From Gammaproteobacteria bacterium (GTDB taxonomy: Bacteria; Pseudomonadota; Gammaproteobacteria; S144-34), in NCBI GenBank assembly GCA_026989495.1, contig JALSJE010000113.1, positions 1 to 49,711 on the forward strand: a stretch of DNA of 49,711 nucleotides, in the 5' to 3' direction. The notes beneath the pieces are model-generated. The model ran no database searches and was not told where the DNA came from. It saw only the letters and a program-made list of their open reading frames with translations. The position numbers and the translations under genes are program-made. Shown here piece by piece: positions 8,200-15,518 of the stretch (position 1 is its first letter; every line of letters begins with the position of its first letter).

Positions 8200-8403
8200 A
8201 TGGACAAGACCTACTACGAGACCTCGAAGAAGATGGAAGAGGCCGGCGTGGACCCGGAGTACATCCTGGGCTGGCAGTCCGGCTACCTGCACATGCCCAA
8301 GCGCGAGGAGCAGCGCATCACCGAGGCCTGGGAGGCCGGCTACAAGGACGGTCTCGAGGGCAGGACCGACGGCTACGAGGCCTGGGTCAAGGCCTCCGCC
8401 TGA
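8200..8403 (+). CDS. Small conserved-looking protein (67 aa)
   Basis: A 67-aa acidic, aromatic-rich protein starting MDKTYYETSKKMEEAGVD and containing the segments GWQSGYLHMPKREEQR and AWEAGYKDGLEGRTDGYEAW. It has no signal peptide, membrane segment or cysteine. AGGAG at 8188-8192 precedes the ATG. It lies 70 nt after the TrpD2-like gene, probably in one transcript. The dense, non-repetitive composition and good ribosome site argue for a real gene. I cannot assign a function, although I have the impression of similar short proteins in other sulfur oxidisers. Confidence 0.75.
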   Translation: MDKTYYETSKKMEEAGVDPEYILGWQSGYLHMPKREEQRITEAWEAGYKDGLEGRTDGYEAWVKASA

Positions 8404-8418
8404 GCCGCGCCGTCGGCC

Positions 8419-9027
8419 TCAGGACCCGGCGCCGGACGTCCCCGCGGCGTCCGGCGTCTTTCGCTGCCCGCCCGCCTCCACCTGCGCCAGCACGCCACGA
8501 ACGGCCTTGCGCAGGGTCTCCACCGCCTCCGGCGCGCCCACGTCCATGATGTAGCTCTGGACCCACTGGCGGTCCTTGGGACCGACGAGCGCCTGCACCA
8601 GGTCTCCGAAGCGGCGCCGGAAGCCGAAGCCCGGCCCCTCGGGCTCCCCGTACTCGTAGCCGGCATAGTCTGCGAGGCGCTCGTTCATGCGCGCGATGGC
8701 CTCTTCGCGGTACTCGCCCGGCCCGCAGACGTCACGCAGGTTGTCCACCAGGATCTCGATGCTGCGCAGGGCGAGCGCCGTCACGAAGCGGCGGCGGTCC
8801 GCCTCGTCGAGCCGGCCGTAGACCATGCGGTCCGTGACATGCACCAGGAAGCCGAGGAACTCGGCGATGATGTCGAGGCGCTGGCGCTGGGTGTCGGTCT
8901 GGAAACCCTCGTTCTCCAGGTCGAGCACGCCCTGGCAGGCGATGCGCCAAAGATTGAAGGCGAGCACGCCCGCCGCCTCCTCGAGGCTGCGGGGCTTGCG
9001 GTTCTTGAACCTTGTCCTGACGCGCAC
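8419..9027 (-). CDS. Hypothetical helical protein (202 aa)
   Basis: A soluble, helix-rich protein I do not recognise. Characteristic stretches are EEAAGVLAFNLWRIACQGVL, EFLGFLVHVTDRMVYGRLDE and DRQWVQSYIMDVGAPEAVE. The GTG at 9027 was chosen because GGAGG lies 5 nt upstream; the longer frame to 9096 adds an unlikely Cys/Pro-rich leader. The C-terminus is a Gly/Ala-rich tail. It is convergent with the 67-aa gene (15 nt apart) and divergent from the next gene. Confidence 0.75.
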   Translation of the reverse strand: MRVRTRFKNRKPRSLEEAAGVLAFNLWRIACQGVLDLENEGFQTDTQRQRLDIIAEFLGFLVHVTDRMVYGRLDEADRRRFVTALALRSIEILVDNLRDVCGPGEYREEAIARMNERLADYAGYEYGEPEGPGFGFRRRFGDLVQALVGPKDRQWVQSYIMDVGAPEAVETLRKAVRGVLAQVEAGGQRKTPDAAGTSGAGS

Positions 9028-9196
9028 TTCGTCCTCCGGAAAGGCTGACGGACAGGCCGGGGGCGCACATTTCAGCACGGTCCGCCACGCGCGCAAAGCC
9101 CTGCCGCAAAAGCCATTGCGCTCGTGCGGTGACTCGCCGGGAGGCGCGTGCTAGCATCGGCAATAACAGAGCGCGCAGCTAGGAAATTCTCCCGCC

Positions 9197-10243
9197 ATGG
9201 CCACCGACATCGACCGCCTCCGGGCCACCGTACAGCGCAACTGCCACATCTGCGACGCCCGCCACGCGGGCGACCTCACCCTCTGCACCTACCTGATGAA
9301 GATGCGAGAGTACTTCCGCTGGGAGCGGGGCTACCCCTACGGGGCCTCGCTCCCGAACGAGGCGGTCGGCCGATGGGTGCGCGAGCGCGAGCGGCTGTGG
9401 GAGGGCCTGCAGGACGCCTCCTACGAGCCCCTGCCCGTCGACGGCGGCGAGGTGGATCCCTTCGAGTCCGAAATCGTCAACGCAGCGCTGGTGCCCGAGG
9501 GCCTGGTCTACAGCGGCGGCTTCGGCCGCGGCATGCGCCCCCACTTCTTCCTGGGGCGGCTGGCGCGGCGCCAGCAGCACGACGGCTGCACCATCCTCGT
9601 CTCGGACGAGGAGTACGCGCGCGACCTCCAGGCGCCGCCGGCCATGAGCCAGGGGCGCACGGTCTTCGTGCGGCGGGCGGCCCTGCGCCAGCTCCTGTGG
9701 GAGAAGGTCGAGGCCTGGCGCTTCAGCCGCTGCCCCGACAATCCCATGGGCCGGGCCGTGGCCTGCTACAGCCTGGATGGAGACGTGGCCGATGCGCTGG
9801 AGCGCATGACGGACGACCAGCTCGAGACGGTGCTGCTGCACGAGCTAGGCGAGCTCGCCGCAGGCCGGATGCTGGGAGAGGCATGGGAGCGCATGCTGGC
9901 CGACGTGGCCGGCGGGCGCGCCGAGCTCTTGGCCCGCGCGGTGCGCGACAACCTCGCCGACTGCCTCTCCACCCTGCCCGCCCTGCTCGAGGACCCCCGG
10001 CCGTCGCGGCTGCACTTCCTCATGGCGAGTGTCGGAGGCATGCGCGGCGAGCTCTTCCCGGCACTGCGCACGGCCTATGAGCGCTGGCACGAGGGTGGCG
10101 GCACCGCCCGCCTGCGCGAGGCCGCAGCGGCGGGCGCGGCGCACTGGGCGGAGGTCGGCCGGCGCATGCTCGCGCTCCATGCCCGCGGCGAGCTCACGCG
10201 CCCGGAGAGGCTCGACGCCCTCATGGCCGAGGAGCGGCTCTGA
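9197..10243 (+). CDS. Sfum_1244-family-like protein
   Basis: A 348-aa soluble protein. The N-terminus (RNCHICDARHAGDLTLCTYL) carries three cysteines (residues 16, 19 and 30) next to an acidic/aromatic segment (KMREYFRWERGYPYG). It continues with GLVYSGGFGRGMRPHFFLG, APPAMSQGRTVFVRRAALRQ and TVLLHELGELAAGRMLG. From memory this matches a family annotated in databases as Sfum_1244, of unknown function. HELGE resembles a zinc-protease HExxE/H motif but lacks a second histidine. It is divergent from the 202-aa gene, with 169 nt between them. Confidence 0.7.
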   Translation: MATDIDRLRATVQRNCHICDARHAGDLTLCTYLMKMREYFRWERGYPYGASLPNEAVGRWVRERERLWEGLQDASYEPLPVDGGEVDPFESEIVNAALVPEGLVYSGGFGRGMRPHFFLGRLARRQQHDGCTILVSDEEYARDLQAPPAMSQGRTVFVRRAALRQLLWEKVEAWRFSRCPDNPMGRAVACYSLDGDVADALERMTDDQLETVLLHELGELAAGRMLGEAWERMLADVAGGRAELLARAVRDNLADCLSTLPALLEDPRPSRLHFLMASVGGMRGELFPALRTAYERWHEGGGTARLREAAAAGAAHWAEVGRRMLALHARGELTRPERLDALMAEERL

Positions 10244-10374
10244 CGCGCCCACGCGCGCGGCGCCGATGCCGATGCGCCGCGGCTCGCGTGCCGCCCCGCG
10301 CGCACGGCGCCGCGCCTGCTAGAATCTAGAATCTGCCTGACGTCCATCTCCGCAGCCAGGAGCGAGCCTTCGCC

Positions 10375-11010
10375 ATGCCCGAGCCCGAGCCCCGGCCGGC
10401 GCAGCCCGCCCCGCGTGTGGCCCCCGGCGAGCTGCCCACCCTGCGCGAGGTCCGGCCTCTCAGCTTCATCTTCGAGCAGCGCGGGGCGCTCGCGCCGGCG
10501 GTCTGCCGCGAGGCCATCCGCCGTTTCGAGGCCCACCCGGACGAGCAGTACGAGGGGCGCATCGGCCAGATACCGCTCCAGGACCGCTCGATCAAGCGCT
10601 CCACCGATCTGGTGGTGAGCGGCAAGCCCCACTGGAAGGATATCGACCAGGCCCTGTTCACATCGCTCGCCCGGGCGCTGGAGGAGTTCAGCCGCGCCTT
10701 CCCCTTCTTCCGCGGCCCCTTCCGCGACATGGGCTACGCCATCCAGCGCACGCTTCCTGGCGAGTACTACCACTGGCACATCGACGGCGGCAGCCACAGC
10801 TTCGCCCTGCGCCAGCTCGTGGCCGTGTGGTACCTGAACGACGTGCCGGGCCCGGGCGGCGAGACCGAGTTCCTCTACCAGGACGTGCGCATCCGTCCCG
10901 AGGAGGGCAAGCTCATCCTGTTCCCGCCCTTCTGGACCCACGAGCACCGGGGCGTGACCCTGCAGGAAGGTGTCAAGTACATCGCCACGACCTGGGTCGT
11001 GTTCGCCTGA
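10375..11010 (+). CDS. 2-oxoglutarate/Fe(II)-dependent oxygenase (prolyl-4-hydroxylase type)
   Basis: A 211-aa double-stranded beta-helix oxygenase. The iron ligands are visible as H135-x-D137 in HWHIDGG and a distal histidine in THEHRGVTL (H189 or H191), with a basic residue (K in GVKYIATTW) positioned to bind 2-oxoglutarate. GGETEFLYQDVRIRPEEGKL is the typical major-loop/strand segment of P4H-like enzymes. The substrate is unknown. A possible -10 TAGAAT lies at 10321-10326. It overlaps the following GNAT gene by 41 nt. Confidence 0.85.
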   Translation: MPEPEPRPAQPAPRVAPGELPTLREVRPLSFIFEQRGALAPAVCREAIRRFEAHPDEQYEGRIGQIPLQDRSIKRSTDLVVSGKPHWKDIDQALFTSLARALEEFSRAFPFFRGPFRDMGYAIQRTLPGEYYHWHIDGGSHSFALRQLVAVWYLNDVPGPGGETEFLYQDVRIRPEEGKLILFPPFWTHEHRGVTLQEGVKYIATTWVVFA

Positions 11011-11512
11011 GGCGCGCCTCCTCGAGCCTGCCGGCCCCGAGGCCTGGCGGCGGTACTATGCGCTGCGCTGGGCCGTGCTGCGCGCCCCCTGGGGCCAGCC
11101 TCCGGGGAGCGAGCGCGATGGCGAGGATGAGGCCGCGGTGCACCTGATGCTGGCGGACGCGGACGGCGAGGCGCTCGCCGTCGGGCGCCTGCACCGCCTC
11201 GACGGGCACACGGGCCAGATCCGCTACATGGCGGTGGCGCCGGCGTGGCGGGGACAGGGGCTGGGCCGGCGCCTGCTGGCCGCCCTGGAAGCGCGCGCCC
11301 TCGCTCTGGGGCTCAGGCGCATCGTGCTGGATGCGCGCGAGGCCGCGGCGGGCTTCTACCTCCGGCACGGCTACCGCCCGCTCGGGCCCGGGCACGTGCT
11401 CTTCGGCACCATCCGGCACGTGCGCATGGAGAAAAGGCTGGCAACAGGAGCAGAGCCGGGGAACGGCACCGTGAGCGCCGCGGGAAGCACGCAGAGGCAG
11501 ACCGGCTTCTGA
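10970..11512 (+). CDS. GNAT-family N-acetyltransferase
   Basis: A 180-aa acetyl-CoA-dependent transferase. Motif A (YMAVAPAWRGQGLGRRLLA) carries the R/Q-x-x-G-x-G acetyl-CoA pyrophosphate loop, and motif B is AAAGFYLRHGYRPLG. No start codon lies after the preceding stop before conserved sequence begins, so the GTG at 10970, inside the upstream oxygenase gene, is the likely start. The C-terminal 25 residues are low complexity. The substrate is unknown. Confidence 0.8.
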   Translation: MSSTSPRPGSCSPEARLLEPAGPEAWRRYYALRWAVLRAPWGQPPGSERDGEDEAAVHLMLADADGEALAVGRLHRLDGHTGQIRYMAVAPAWRGQGLGRRLLAALEARALALGLRRIVLDAREAAAGFYLRHGYRPLGPGHVLFGTIRHVRMEKRLATGAEPGNGTVSAAGSTQRQTGF

Positions 11513-11540
11513 GGGAGGATCGGCTGGCGAGGCTGACGAC

Positions 11541-11918
11541 GTGACCGCACCCGTGCTGCTGCAGGTGGTCGAGCTCGGGGGCTACCCCGACCTCACCCCC
11601 GTGTTCCGGCGGCTGGGCTTCGAGCCGGTCGTGGCGGCCTCCATGCGCGAGGCCCTCAGGCGGCTGCGGACACTGGCGCCGGCGGCGGTGGTCGCGGAGT
11701 TCAACTACGGGCTGGTGTACGGCTCGCGCATCAGCAATCTGGAGACGCTGATCGCCGCCCTCCAGCGGCATGCGCCCGGGGCCCGGCTCGTGGCGCTCGC
11801 CGAGCCGGAGCGCCTGAAGCATGCCGAGCGGCTCCGGCCGCGCTGGCCCGCGCTCGCGCTCGTGCCGCTGCCGGTGCAGGAGGCGGCGCTCGCCTCCGCG
11901 CTCGGCGTCAGCCGCTGA
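11541..11918 (+). CDS. Degenerate receiver-like protein (125 aa)
   Basis: A single-domain protein with alternating beta/alpha pattern like a CheY receiver. Hydrophobic strands are VLLQVVELG, AAVVAEFNYG and ARLVALAEP. The position normally held by the phospho-accepting Asp reads VVAEFNYG, that is, Glu, so phosphorylation is unlikely. It starts with GTG, 28 nt after the GNAT gene, and probably shares its transcript. Its last 11 nt overlap the convergent 107-aa gene. The fold assignment is inference from pattern only. Confidence 0.6.
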   Translation: MTAPVLLQVVELGGYPDLTPVFRRLGFEPVVAASMREALRRLRTLAPAAVVAEFNYGLVYGSRISNLETLIAALQRHAPGARLVALAEPERLKHAERLRPRWPALALVPLPVQEAALASALGVSR

Positions 11919-12231
11919 CGAATTCGGTATCGAGGGGGTTGCCGGCGGTGTCCACGTGCACCGCGCGCGTGCCCGGCATGCGGGCCAGGATGTAGGCGGC
12001 CATCATCACCTTCATGGCCTCGTTGTCGGTGTGGAGCGCCGTGAGCAGGCGGTCGGCGGCGATCTGACAGCGCACCACGGTGTCAGGCCGCTCCACCCAT
12101 TCGCGTCCCACCTGCCAGCCGCGGTCCATGTCGGCGTCCATGCGCTGGAAGAACGCCTCGGCCTCGGCCAGCAGGTCCTCCGGCACCTCCACCGGGAAGA
12201 CCTGGTCCTCCACGATCACATCGAGCCGCAT
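11908..12231 (-). CDS. Small hypothetical protein (107 aa)
   Basis: An acidic, soluble protein of unknown function. Its N-terminus is MRLDVIVEDQVFPVEVPEDL, followed by a long helical segment rich in Asp/Met (FFQRMDADMDRGWQVG) and a C-terminal helix and strand (NEAMKVMMAAYILARMPG). No cysteine cluster or membrane segment is present. It is divergent from the YbiX-type oxygenase and tail-to-tail with the receiver-like gene. Confidence 0.75.
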   Translation of the reverse strand: MRLDVIVEDQVFPVEVPEDLLAEAEAFFQRMDADMDRGWQVGREWVERPDTVVRCQIAADRLLTALHTDNEAMKVMMAAYILARMPGTRAVHVDTAGNPLDTEFVSG

Positions 12232-12321
12232 CGCATGCCTCCGTCGCTCACCGCCCCGGCGGGCCTGCTACCCTATGCGCTCTCCGCGACCGGCGCAACC
12301 ACGCACGAGGAAAGGAAAGCG

Positions 12322-12996
12322 ATGCTCGTCCAGATTCCGGACCTGCTCGACGCCGGCCAGCTCGCCGCCGTGCGGCGGCTGCTCGAGGACGCGCCCTTCG
12401 TGGACGGCCGGCTCTCGGCCGGCATGGCCGCGCGCCCGGTCAAGCGCAACGAGGAGCTCGATCCCGCTGACCGGCGCATCGAGGCGCTGAACCGCATCGT
12501 CATGGGTGCCCTCACGCGCCATCCGCTCTACCTGAGCGCGGCGCTGCCCCATCGCGTGGCCGTGCCCTTCTACGCCCGCTACCGGCCCGGCATGGCCTAT
12601 GGCGAGCACGTGGACGACCCGGTCATGGGGCCGCCCGGCGGGCGCTACCGCTCGGACGTTTCGGTCACGGTCTTCCTGAACGCCCCGGAGGAGTACGAGG
12701 GCGGCGAGCTCCTGATCCACACGCCCTTCGGCGAGCAGCGGGTGAAGCTCCCGGCCGGCCATGCGCTGCTGTACCCCGCCTCCAGCCGCCACCGGGTGGC
12801 CGAGGTCACCCGCGGCGAGCGGCTGGTGGCCGTGACCTGGGTGCAGAGCCTGGTGCGCGATCCCGCCCGGCGCGAGGTGCTGTTCGAGCTGGACCGCGCA
12901 CGCGAGGCCCTGCTGCGAGCCGACCCCACCGCCGAGCCCGCCCGCCGCGTGCAGGCCGCCTACGCCAACCTCGTGCGCATGTGGGCGGAGCTGTGA
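12322..12996 (+). CDS. YbiX/PiuC-type Fe(II)/2OG hydroxylase
   Basis: A 224-aa PKHD-type oxygenase. H96-x-D98 in YGEHVDDPVM and H157 in SSRHRVAEV form the iron triad. RYRSDVSVTVFLNAPEEY and GGELLIH are the diagnostic strand segments of the YbiX/PiuC family, often associated with iron homeostasis. The ATG follows GAGGAAAGGAAAGCG. Two structural elements lie downstream, a copy of the dispersed repeat and a strong terminator hairpin. Confidence 0.9.
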   Translation: MLVQIPDLLDAGQLAAVRRLLEDAPFVDGRLSAGMAARPVKRNEELDPADRRIEALNRIVMGALTRHPLYLSAALPHRVAVPFYARYRPGMAYGEHVDDPVMGPPGGRYRSDVSVTVFLNAPEEYEGGELLIHTPFGEQRVKLPAGHALLYPASSRHRVAEVTRGERLVAVTWVQSLVRDPARREVLFELDRAREALLRADPTAEPARRVQAAYANLVRMWAEL

Positions 12997-13124
12997 GCGC
13001 CCTGCGAGCCCCGGCGTCCGGCGGTCCGGTCCCCGCGCCCCGCCCCGGATCCGTCAGGCCCCGCGCCCGGGAAGGATCATCCATTGGGTACGGCCCTGGC
13101 AGGACCGGGCAACCCACAAGAACA

Positions 13125-13290
13125 GGAAGGTCTGGAAAAATCGCGATTTTTCATGCCTTCCCCGCGGCCAGGGACGGCCGCGGGACGGCCCATGCACAGG
13201 GAAGTGCATGACGACACGCGAAAAAATCGAAATGGACCGCGAAGCGCCATCGCGCTGATCAATCCGCGCAGCGGATCGATCAGAGTTTCC
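13125..13290 (+). repeat. Dispersed structured intergenic repeat, copy B
   Basis: Full-length second copy with the same four-hairpin order as copy A. It has an AT-centred stem ending CCTTCC, a CCCGCGGCC/GGCCGCGGG stem, a CATGCAC/GTGCATG stem, and the GATCAATCCGC/GCGGATCGATC stem, followed by CAGAGTTTCC. The first stem is imperfect here, with mismatches mid-stem. It lies 128 nt downstream of the YbiX-type gene, in the same orientation. Confidence 0.85.
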
Positions 13291-13304
13291 AACAGCATAA
13301 GAGC

Positions 13305-13340
13305 CAAAGGAAAGGCCGCCCGAAGGCGGCCTTTCCTTTG
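13305..13340. terminator. Bidirectional intrinsic terminator
   Basis: A perfect 16-bp stem with CGAA loop (13305-13320/13325-13340). It is GC-rich at the loop end (GGCCGCC) and purine/pyrimidine-tracted at the base (CAAAGGAAA/TTTCCTTTG). It sits between the convergent YbiX-type gene and the 68-aa gene, so it can end both transcripts. Confidence 0.8.
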
Positions 13341-13361
13341 CGAGAGGCGTCAGGCGCCCCT

Positions 13362-13568
13362 TCAGCGGTGCGAGCCCACCTCCTGGTGCGCCAGGTCCAC
13401 CAGCTCCATGGCGGTCTTCATGTACTCCTGGCGGTAGTTGTGCAGCGGATGGCCCTCGTCCGGCACGTAGTAGTCCTTCGGGTCGAGGCCATGCTCGTGC
13501 TCGTACTCGATGAACTTGCGCTGCATCTCCAGCAGCTTCTCGATCAGCTCACGACGCTTGTCCGCCAT
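13362..13568 (-). CDS. Small conserved-looking protein (68 aa)
   Basis: A 68-aa soluble, strongly charged helical protein starting MADKRRELIEKLLEMQRKF and ending AHQEVGSHR, with a central GLDPKDYYVPDEGHPLHNYR turn. There are no cysteines or membrane segments. GGAGG lies 6 nt before the ATG. A dsrA-type palindrome and a TAGAGT -10 box are found upstream, so it may be co-regulated with sulfur oxidation. The function is unknown. Confidence 0.8.
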   Translation of the reverse strand: MADKRRELIEKLLEMQRKFIEYEHEHGLDPKDYYVPDEGHPLHNYRQEYMKTAMELVDLAHQEVGSHR

Positions 13569-13644
13569 GGTCGCCCTCCGGATCTGAGCTAGTGGATCCC
13601 GACGGACCCGCGCATCCGCGCAGGCCCGCCCTGCGGCTGCGGGC

Positions 13645-13689
13645 ACTCTACCGGGCAGCCCGCCCGGGGGCCATATCCCTTTCGGTAGA
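13645..13689 (-). promoter_or_regulatory. Candidate operator and promoter of the 68-aa gene
   Basis: On the minus strand TCTACC-GAAA-GGGATA (13689 to 13674) is followed after 23 nt by TAGAGT (13650 to 13645). The proximal arm GGGATA and the spacing match the sites upstream of the sel1 and grxC genes. The distal arm is degenerate. Confidence 0.5.
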
Positions 13690-13709
13690 GGGGGATGGGC
13701 GTTCCGGGC

Positions 13710-14420
13710 TCAGGGGCCCTCGCGCGCGGCGGCCTGGCGCACCGGGCGGATGCCCTTGTGGGGCAGGAAGAGCCCGCAGCCCATCACCCGGCCGGCCCCC
13801 ACCCCGCGTTCCTGCACCCTCAGCGAGTCCGCCGGATCGAGGTCGGCCAGCATGAGGCTGCGCGCGAGCCGCCGGCCCTGCGGGGTGCGCAGCGGATGGG
13901 CGCGCCCGCACAGGGCCTTGCGCACCGGCACCCCCATGGCGCGGAGCTCCTCGGCCACCCGGGCCAGGAAGCGCGGCTCGTCGTCCTCCTCGCCCGGCTC
14001 GCACAGCACGTAGCGGGAGAAGATCGTGGGAAGCGGAGCGAGCTCGCGCTCGCGGGCCTCTCCCACCTCGAGGATCTGGCCCAGCACCTCGAGACGGGCG
14101 CCGGTGAGCGTGCGCGCCTCTGCCACGCGCTCGCGCGGCAGGCGCAGGATCAGGCGCGCGCGCCGCGAAAGGTAGATCAGGCCCGTGTCGGGGTCCTCGG
14201 GCCGTTGCCAGCCGTTGCCGGACTCGGCGCCGTGGATGGTATGCACCCCTTCCCCGGGCGTGCCCCCGAGCCAGGGCAGCACCGCCCGCACCGCCTCCGA
14301 GAGCGCGAGCGCATGGTCCACCGGCAGCATGCGGCAACGCACGGCGAAGGCGAGGTCCACCCACCCGCTCGCGGGCGGGGCCTCGGCGGCGCGGTCGTCC
14401 TCCTCCCAGAACAGGCTCAT
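13710..14420 (-). CDS. Stand-alone Cas6/Cmx6-like RAMP protein
   Basis: A 236-aa protein whose whole length follows the pattern I associate with the Cas6 subtype Cmx6 (type I-MYXAN crRNA-processing endoribonuclease). It has VDLAFAVRCRMLPVDHALAL with a D35-H36 pair, then GVHTIHGAESGNGW, RARLILRLPRERV and LAPLPTIFSRYVLCEP. It ends in the glycine-rich loop VQERGVGAGRVMGCGLFLP, the RAMP/Cas6 hallmark that holds RNA. No other cas gene and no CRISPR array is present in the window. The ATG overlaps the stop of the upstream 69-aa gene (ATGA), making a tight three-gene operon with a TauD-type dioxygenase, all next to dsrA. Nuclease activity is not shown; it may act on a non-CRISPR RNA or only bind RNA. 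Confidence 0.75.
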   Translation of the reverse strand: MSLFWEEDDRAAEAPPASGWVDLAFAVRCRMLPVDHALALSEAVRAVLPWLGGTPGEGVHTIHGAESGNGWQRPEDPDTGLIYLSRRARLILRLPRERVAEARTLTGARLEVLGQILEVGEARERELAPLPTIFSRYVLCEPGEEDDEPRFLARVAEELRAMGVPVRKALCGRAHPLRTPQGRRLARSLMLADLDPADSLRVQERGVGAGRVMGCGLFLPHKGIRPVRQAAAREGP

Positions 14421-14626
14421 GGGCCGGTCCCCACGGGGCGGTCCGGGTTCATGAAGGCCGTCTCCAGGATCTCCTCCCAGTCCTCCGGGGTGTCCGGGAA
14501 CTGTGGTCGCACGTCCATGCGCAGGAAGCGCTCGCCCTCGCGCGCGCGCTCCTGCACGGCCTTGACCACGTCCGCGAAGCACTCGAGATCGTGCCGCTGT
14601 ATGAGCAGCTCACTGAGCCACAGCAC
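14417..14626 (-). CDS. Small hypothetical protein (69 aa)
   Basis: A 69-aa acidic protein (MLWLSELLIQRHDLECFADV at its start, DTPEDWEEILETAFMNPDR near its end). The GTG start at 14626 is supported by AGGAGG 9 nt upstream. It overlaps the end of the TauD-type gene by 17 nt and the start of the Cas6-like gene by 4 nt, so it is wedged translationally between the two. No motif is recognised; its fixed position suggests a partner of one of the neighbours. Confidence 0.75.
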   Translation of the reverse strand: MLWLSELLIQRHDLECFADVVKAVQERAREGERFLRMDVRPQFPDTPEDWEEILETAFMNPDRPVGTGP

Positions 14627-15518
14627 GTTTGCGGTCCTCCTTCGCGCCGCGGGGCGCCGCCACGGCGTCGTGGTAGCGCGCCCGGTAGAGCAGCCGCCCG
14701 CCTCCGGGCCCGTCGCGGAAGCCGGTGCGGGCGTGCAGGACGTTGTTCGCGACCAGCGTCTCGCCGGGAGCCAGGCGGTGGCGCAGCACCCAGTCGGGCC
14801 GGCGCTCCGGCAGCGTGCGCAGGCGCTCCACCGCCGCCTGCACCCAGGCATCGGCCTTCCAGACGATGTTCCGCCCACGCGCGGTGTAGCGCAGCTGCAG
14901 GCGCCCGCTCACGGGGTCCACCCAGAAGACCGGCCCCGTACGCGCCGCACGCGCGGCCTCCGGGGCCTCGTTCGGCGGGATGGTCATGGCGTCCGGCGCC
15001 ATGAGCGCCTCCACCAGGGCGGGGTCCGCATCGCGCAGGTCGATGTAGGCGAGCTCGTGGTCCAGAACCAGGCTCTCGCCGCCTTCGGCCGCGGGACGCA
15101 CGCAGTGCAGCACGAACGCCCGCACCCGCCGCTCGGGCGCGTTGTAGTAGCCGTCGGTGTGCCAGCTCAGTGGACGGTCGCTGTAAGGGATGTAGCCCCG
15201 GTGGGGGCCGTCCTCGCGCACCCGCAGGCTGGTGACGGCGTCCTCGTCCGCACAGGGATTGTGATCCAGCCGGCACAGCCCGAGGCGCGCGGCGAAGTCC
15301 CTGAGCTCGTCCTTGCCCAGCGGGCGCGGGAAGCGCACCAGCGCCAGGTTGGCCCGCGCGCATGCGGCGCGCACGGCCTCCAGCGCCGCCTCGCCGGGGT
15401 CGCGCGGGTCGTCCACCGTGACGGCCAGCTCCTCCAGGCGGCGCGGGCGCGCGGCGAGCTTGCGCGCGCGCCAGGCCGCGTAGGCCGCCTCGTCCTGCAG
15501 GTCGAAGGGTCCGCTCAT
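14610..15518 (-). CDS. TauD/TfdA-family dioxygenase
   Basis: A 302-aa 2OG-Fe(II) dioxygenase. Iron ligands are H120-x-D122 in SWHTDGYYNAP and a distal His in NNVLHARTGF (about residue 265), followed by an Arg-rich strand (RLLYRARYHD) expected to bind 2-oxoglutarate. Family members use taurine, other sulfonates, gamma-butyrobetaine and further substrates, and this sequence does not decide between them. The ATG at 15518 begins the conserved region. It is first gene of the operon with the 69-aa and Cas6-like genes, and is divergent from dsrA across a 383-nt regulatory region. Confidence 0.85.
   Translation of the reverse strand: MSGPFDLQDEAAYAAWRARKLAARPRRLEELAVTVDDPRDPGEAALEAVRAACARANLALVRFPRPLGKDELRDFAARLGLCRLDHNPCADEDAVTSLRVREDGPHRGYIPYSDRPLSWHTDGYYNAPERRVRAFVLHCVRPAAEGGESLVLDHELAYIDLRDADPALVEALMAPDAMTIPPNEAPEAARAARTGPVFWVDPVSGRLQLRYTARGRNIVWKADAWVQAAVERLRTLPERRPDWVLRHRLAPGETLVANNVLHARTGFRDGPGGGRLLYRARYHDAVAAPRGAKEDRKRAVAQ

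Larger units (their letters stand above)
12997..13361. other. Convergent intergenic region holding repeat copy B and a terminator
   Basis: The first 128 nt show nothing I can name. The remainder holds repeat copy B (13125-13290) and the bidirectional terminator hairpin (13305-13340). No supported gene is present: the open frame that runs through here translates repeat DNA. Confidence 0.6.

Noticed and set aside
9829-9870. HELGE as a zinc-protease HExxH-type site in the Sfum_1244-like protein
   Set aside because: There is no second histidine at the required spacing and no other metalloprotease feature.
13084-13437. Open frame through repeat copy B whose peptide resembles a frame in copy D
   Set aside because: Copies B and D read similarly (RPGTAAGR and ALINPRSG segments), but copy A has a one-base change in an A-run that breaks the frame. 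The conservation is better explained by hairpin DNA.
13710-14420. CRISPR array expected near the Cas6-like gene
   Set aside because: No regularly spaced direct repeats were seen around this gene or elsewhere in the window.
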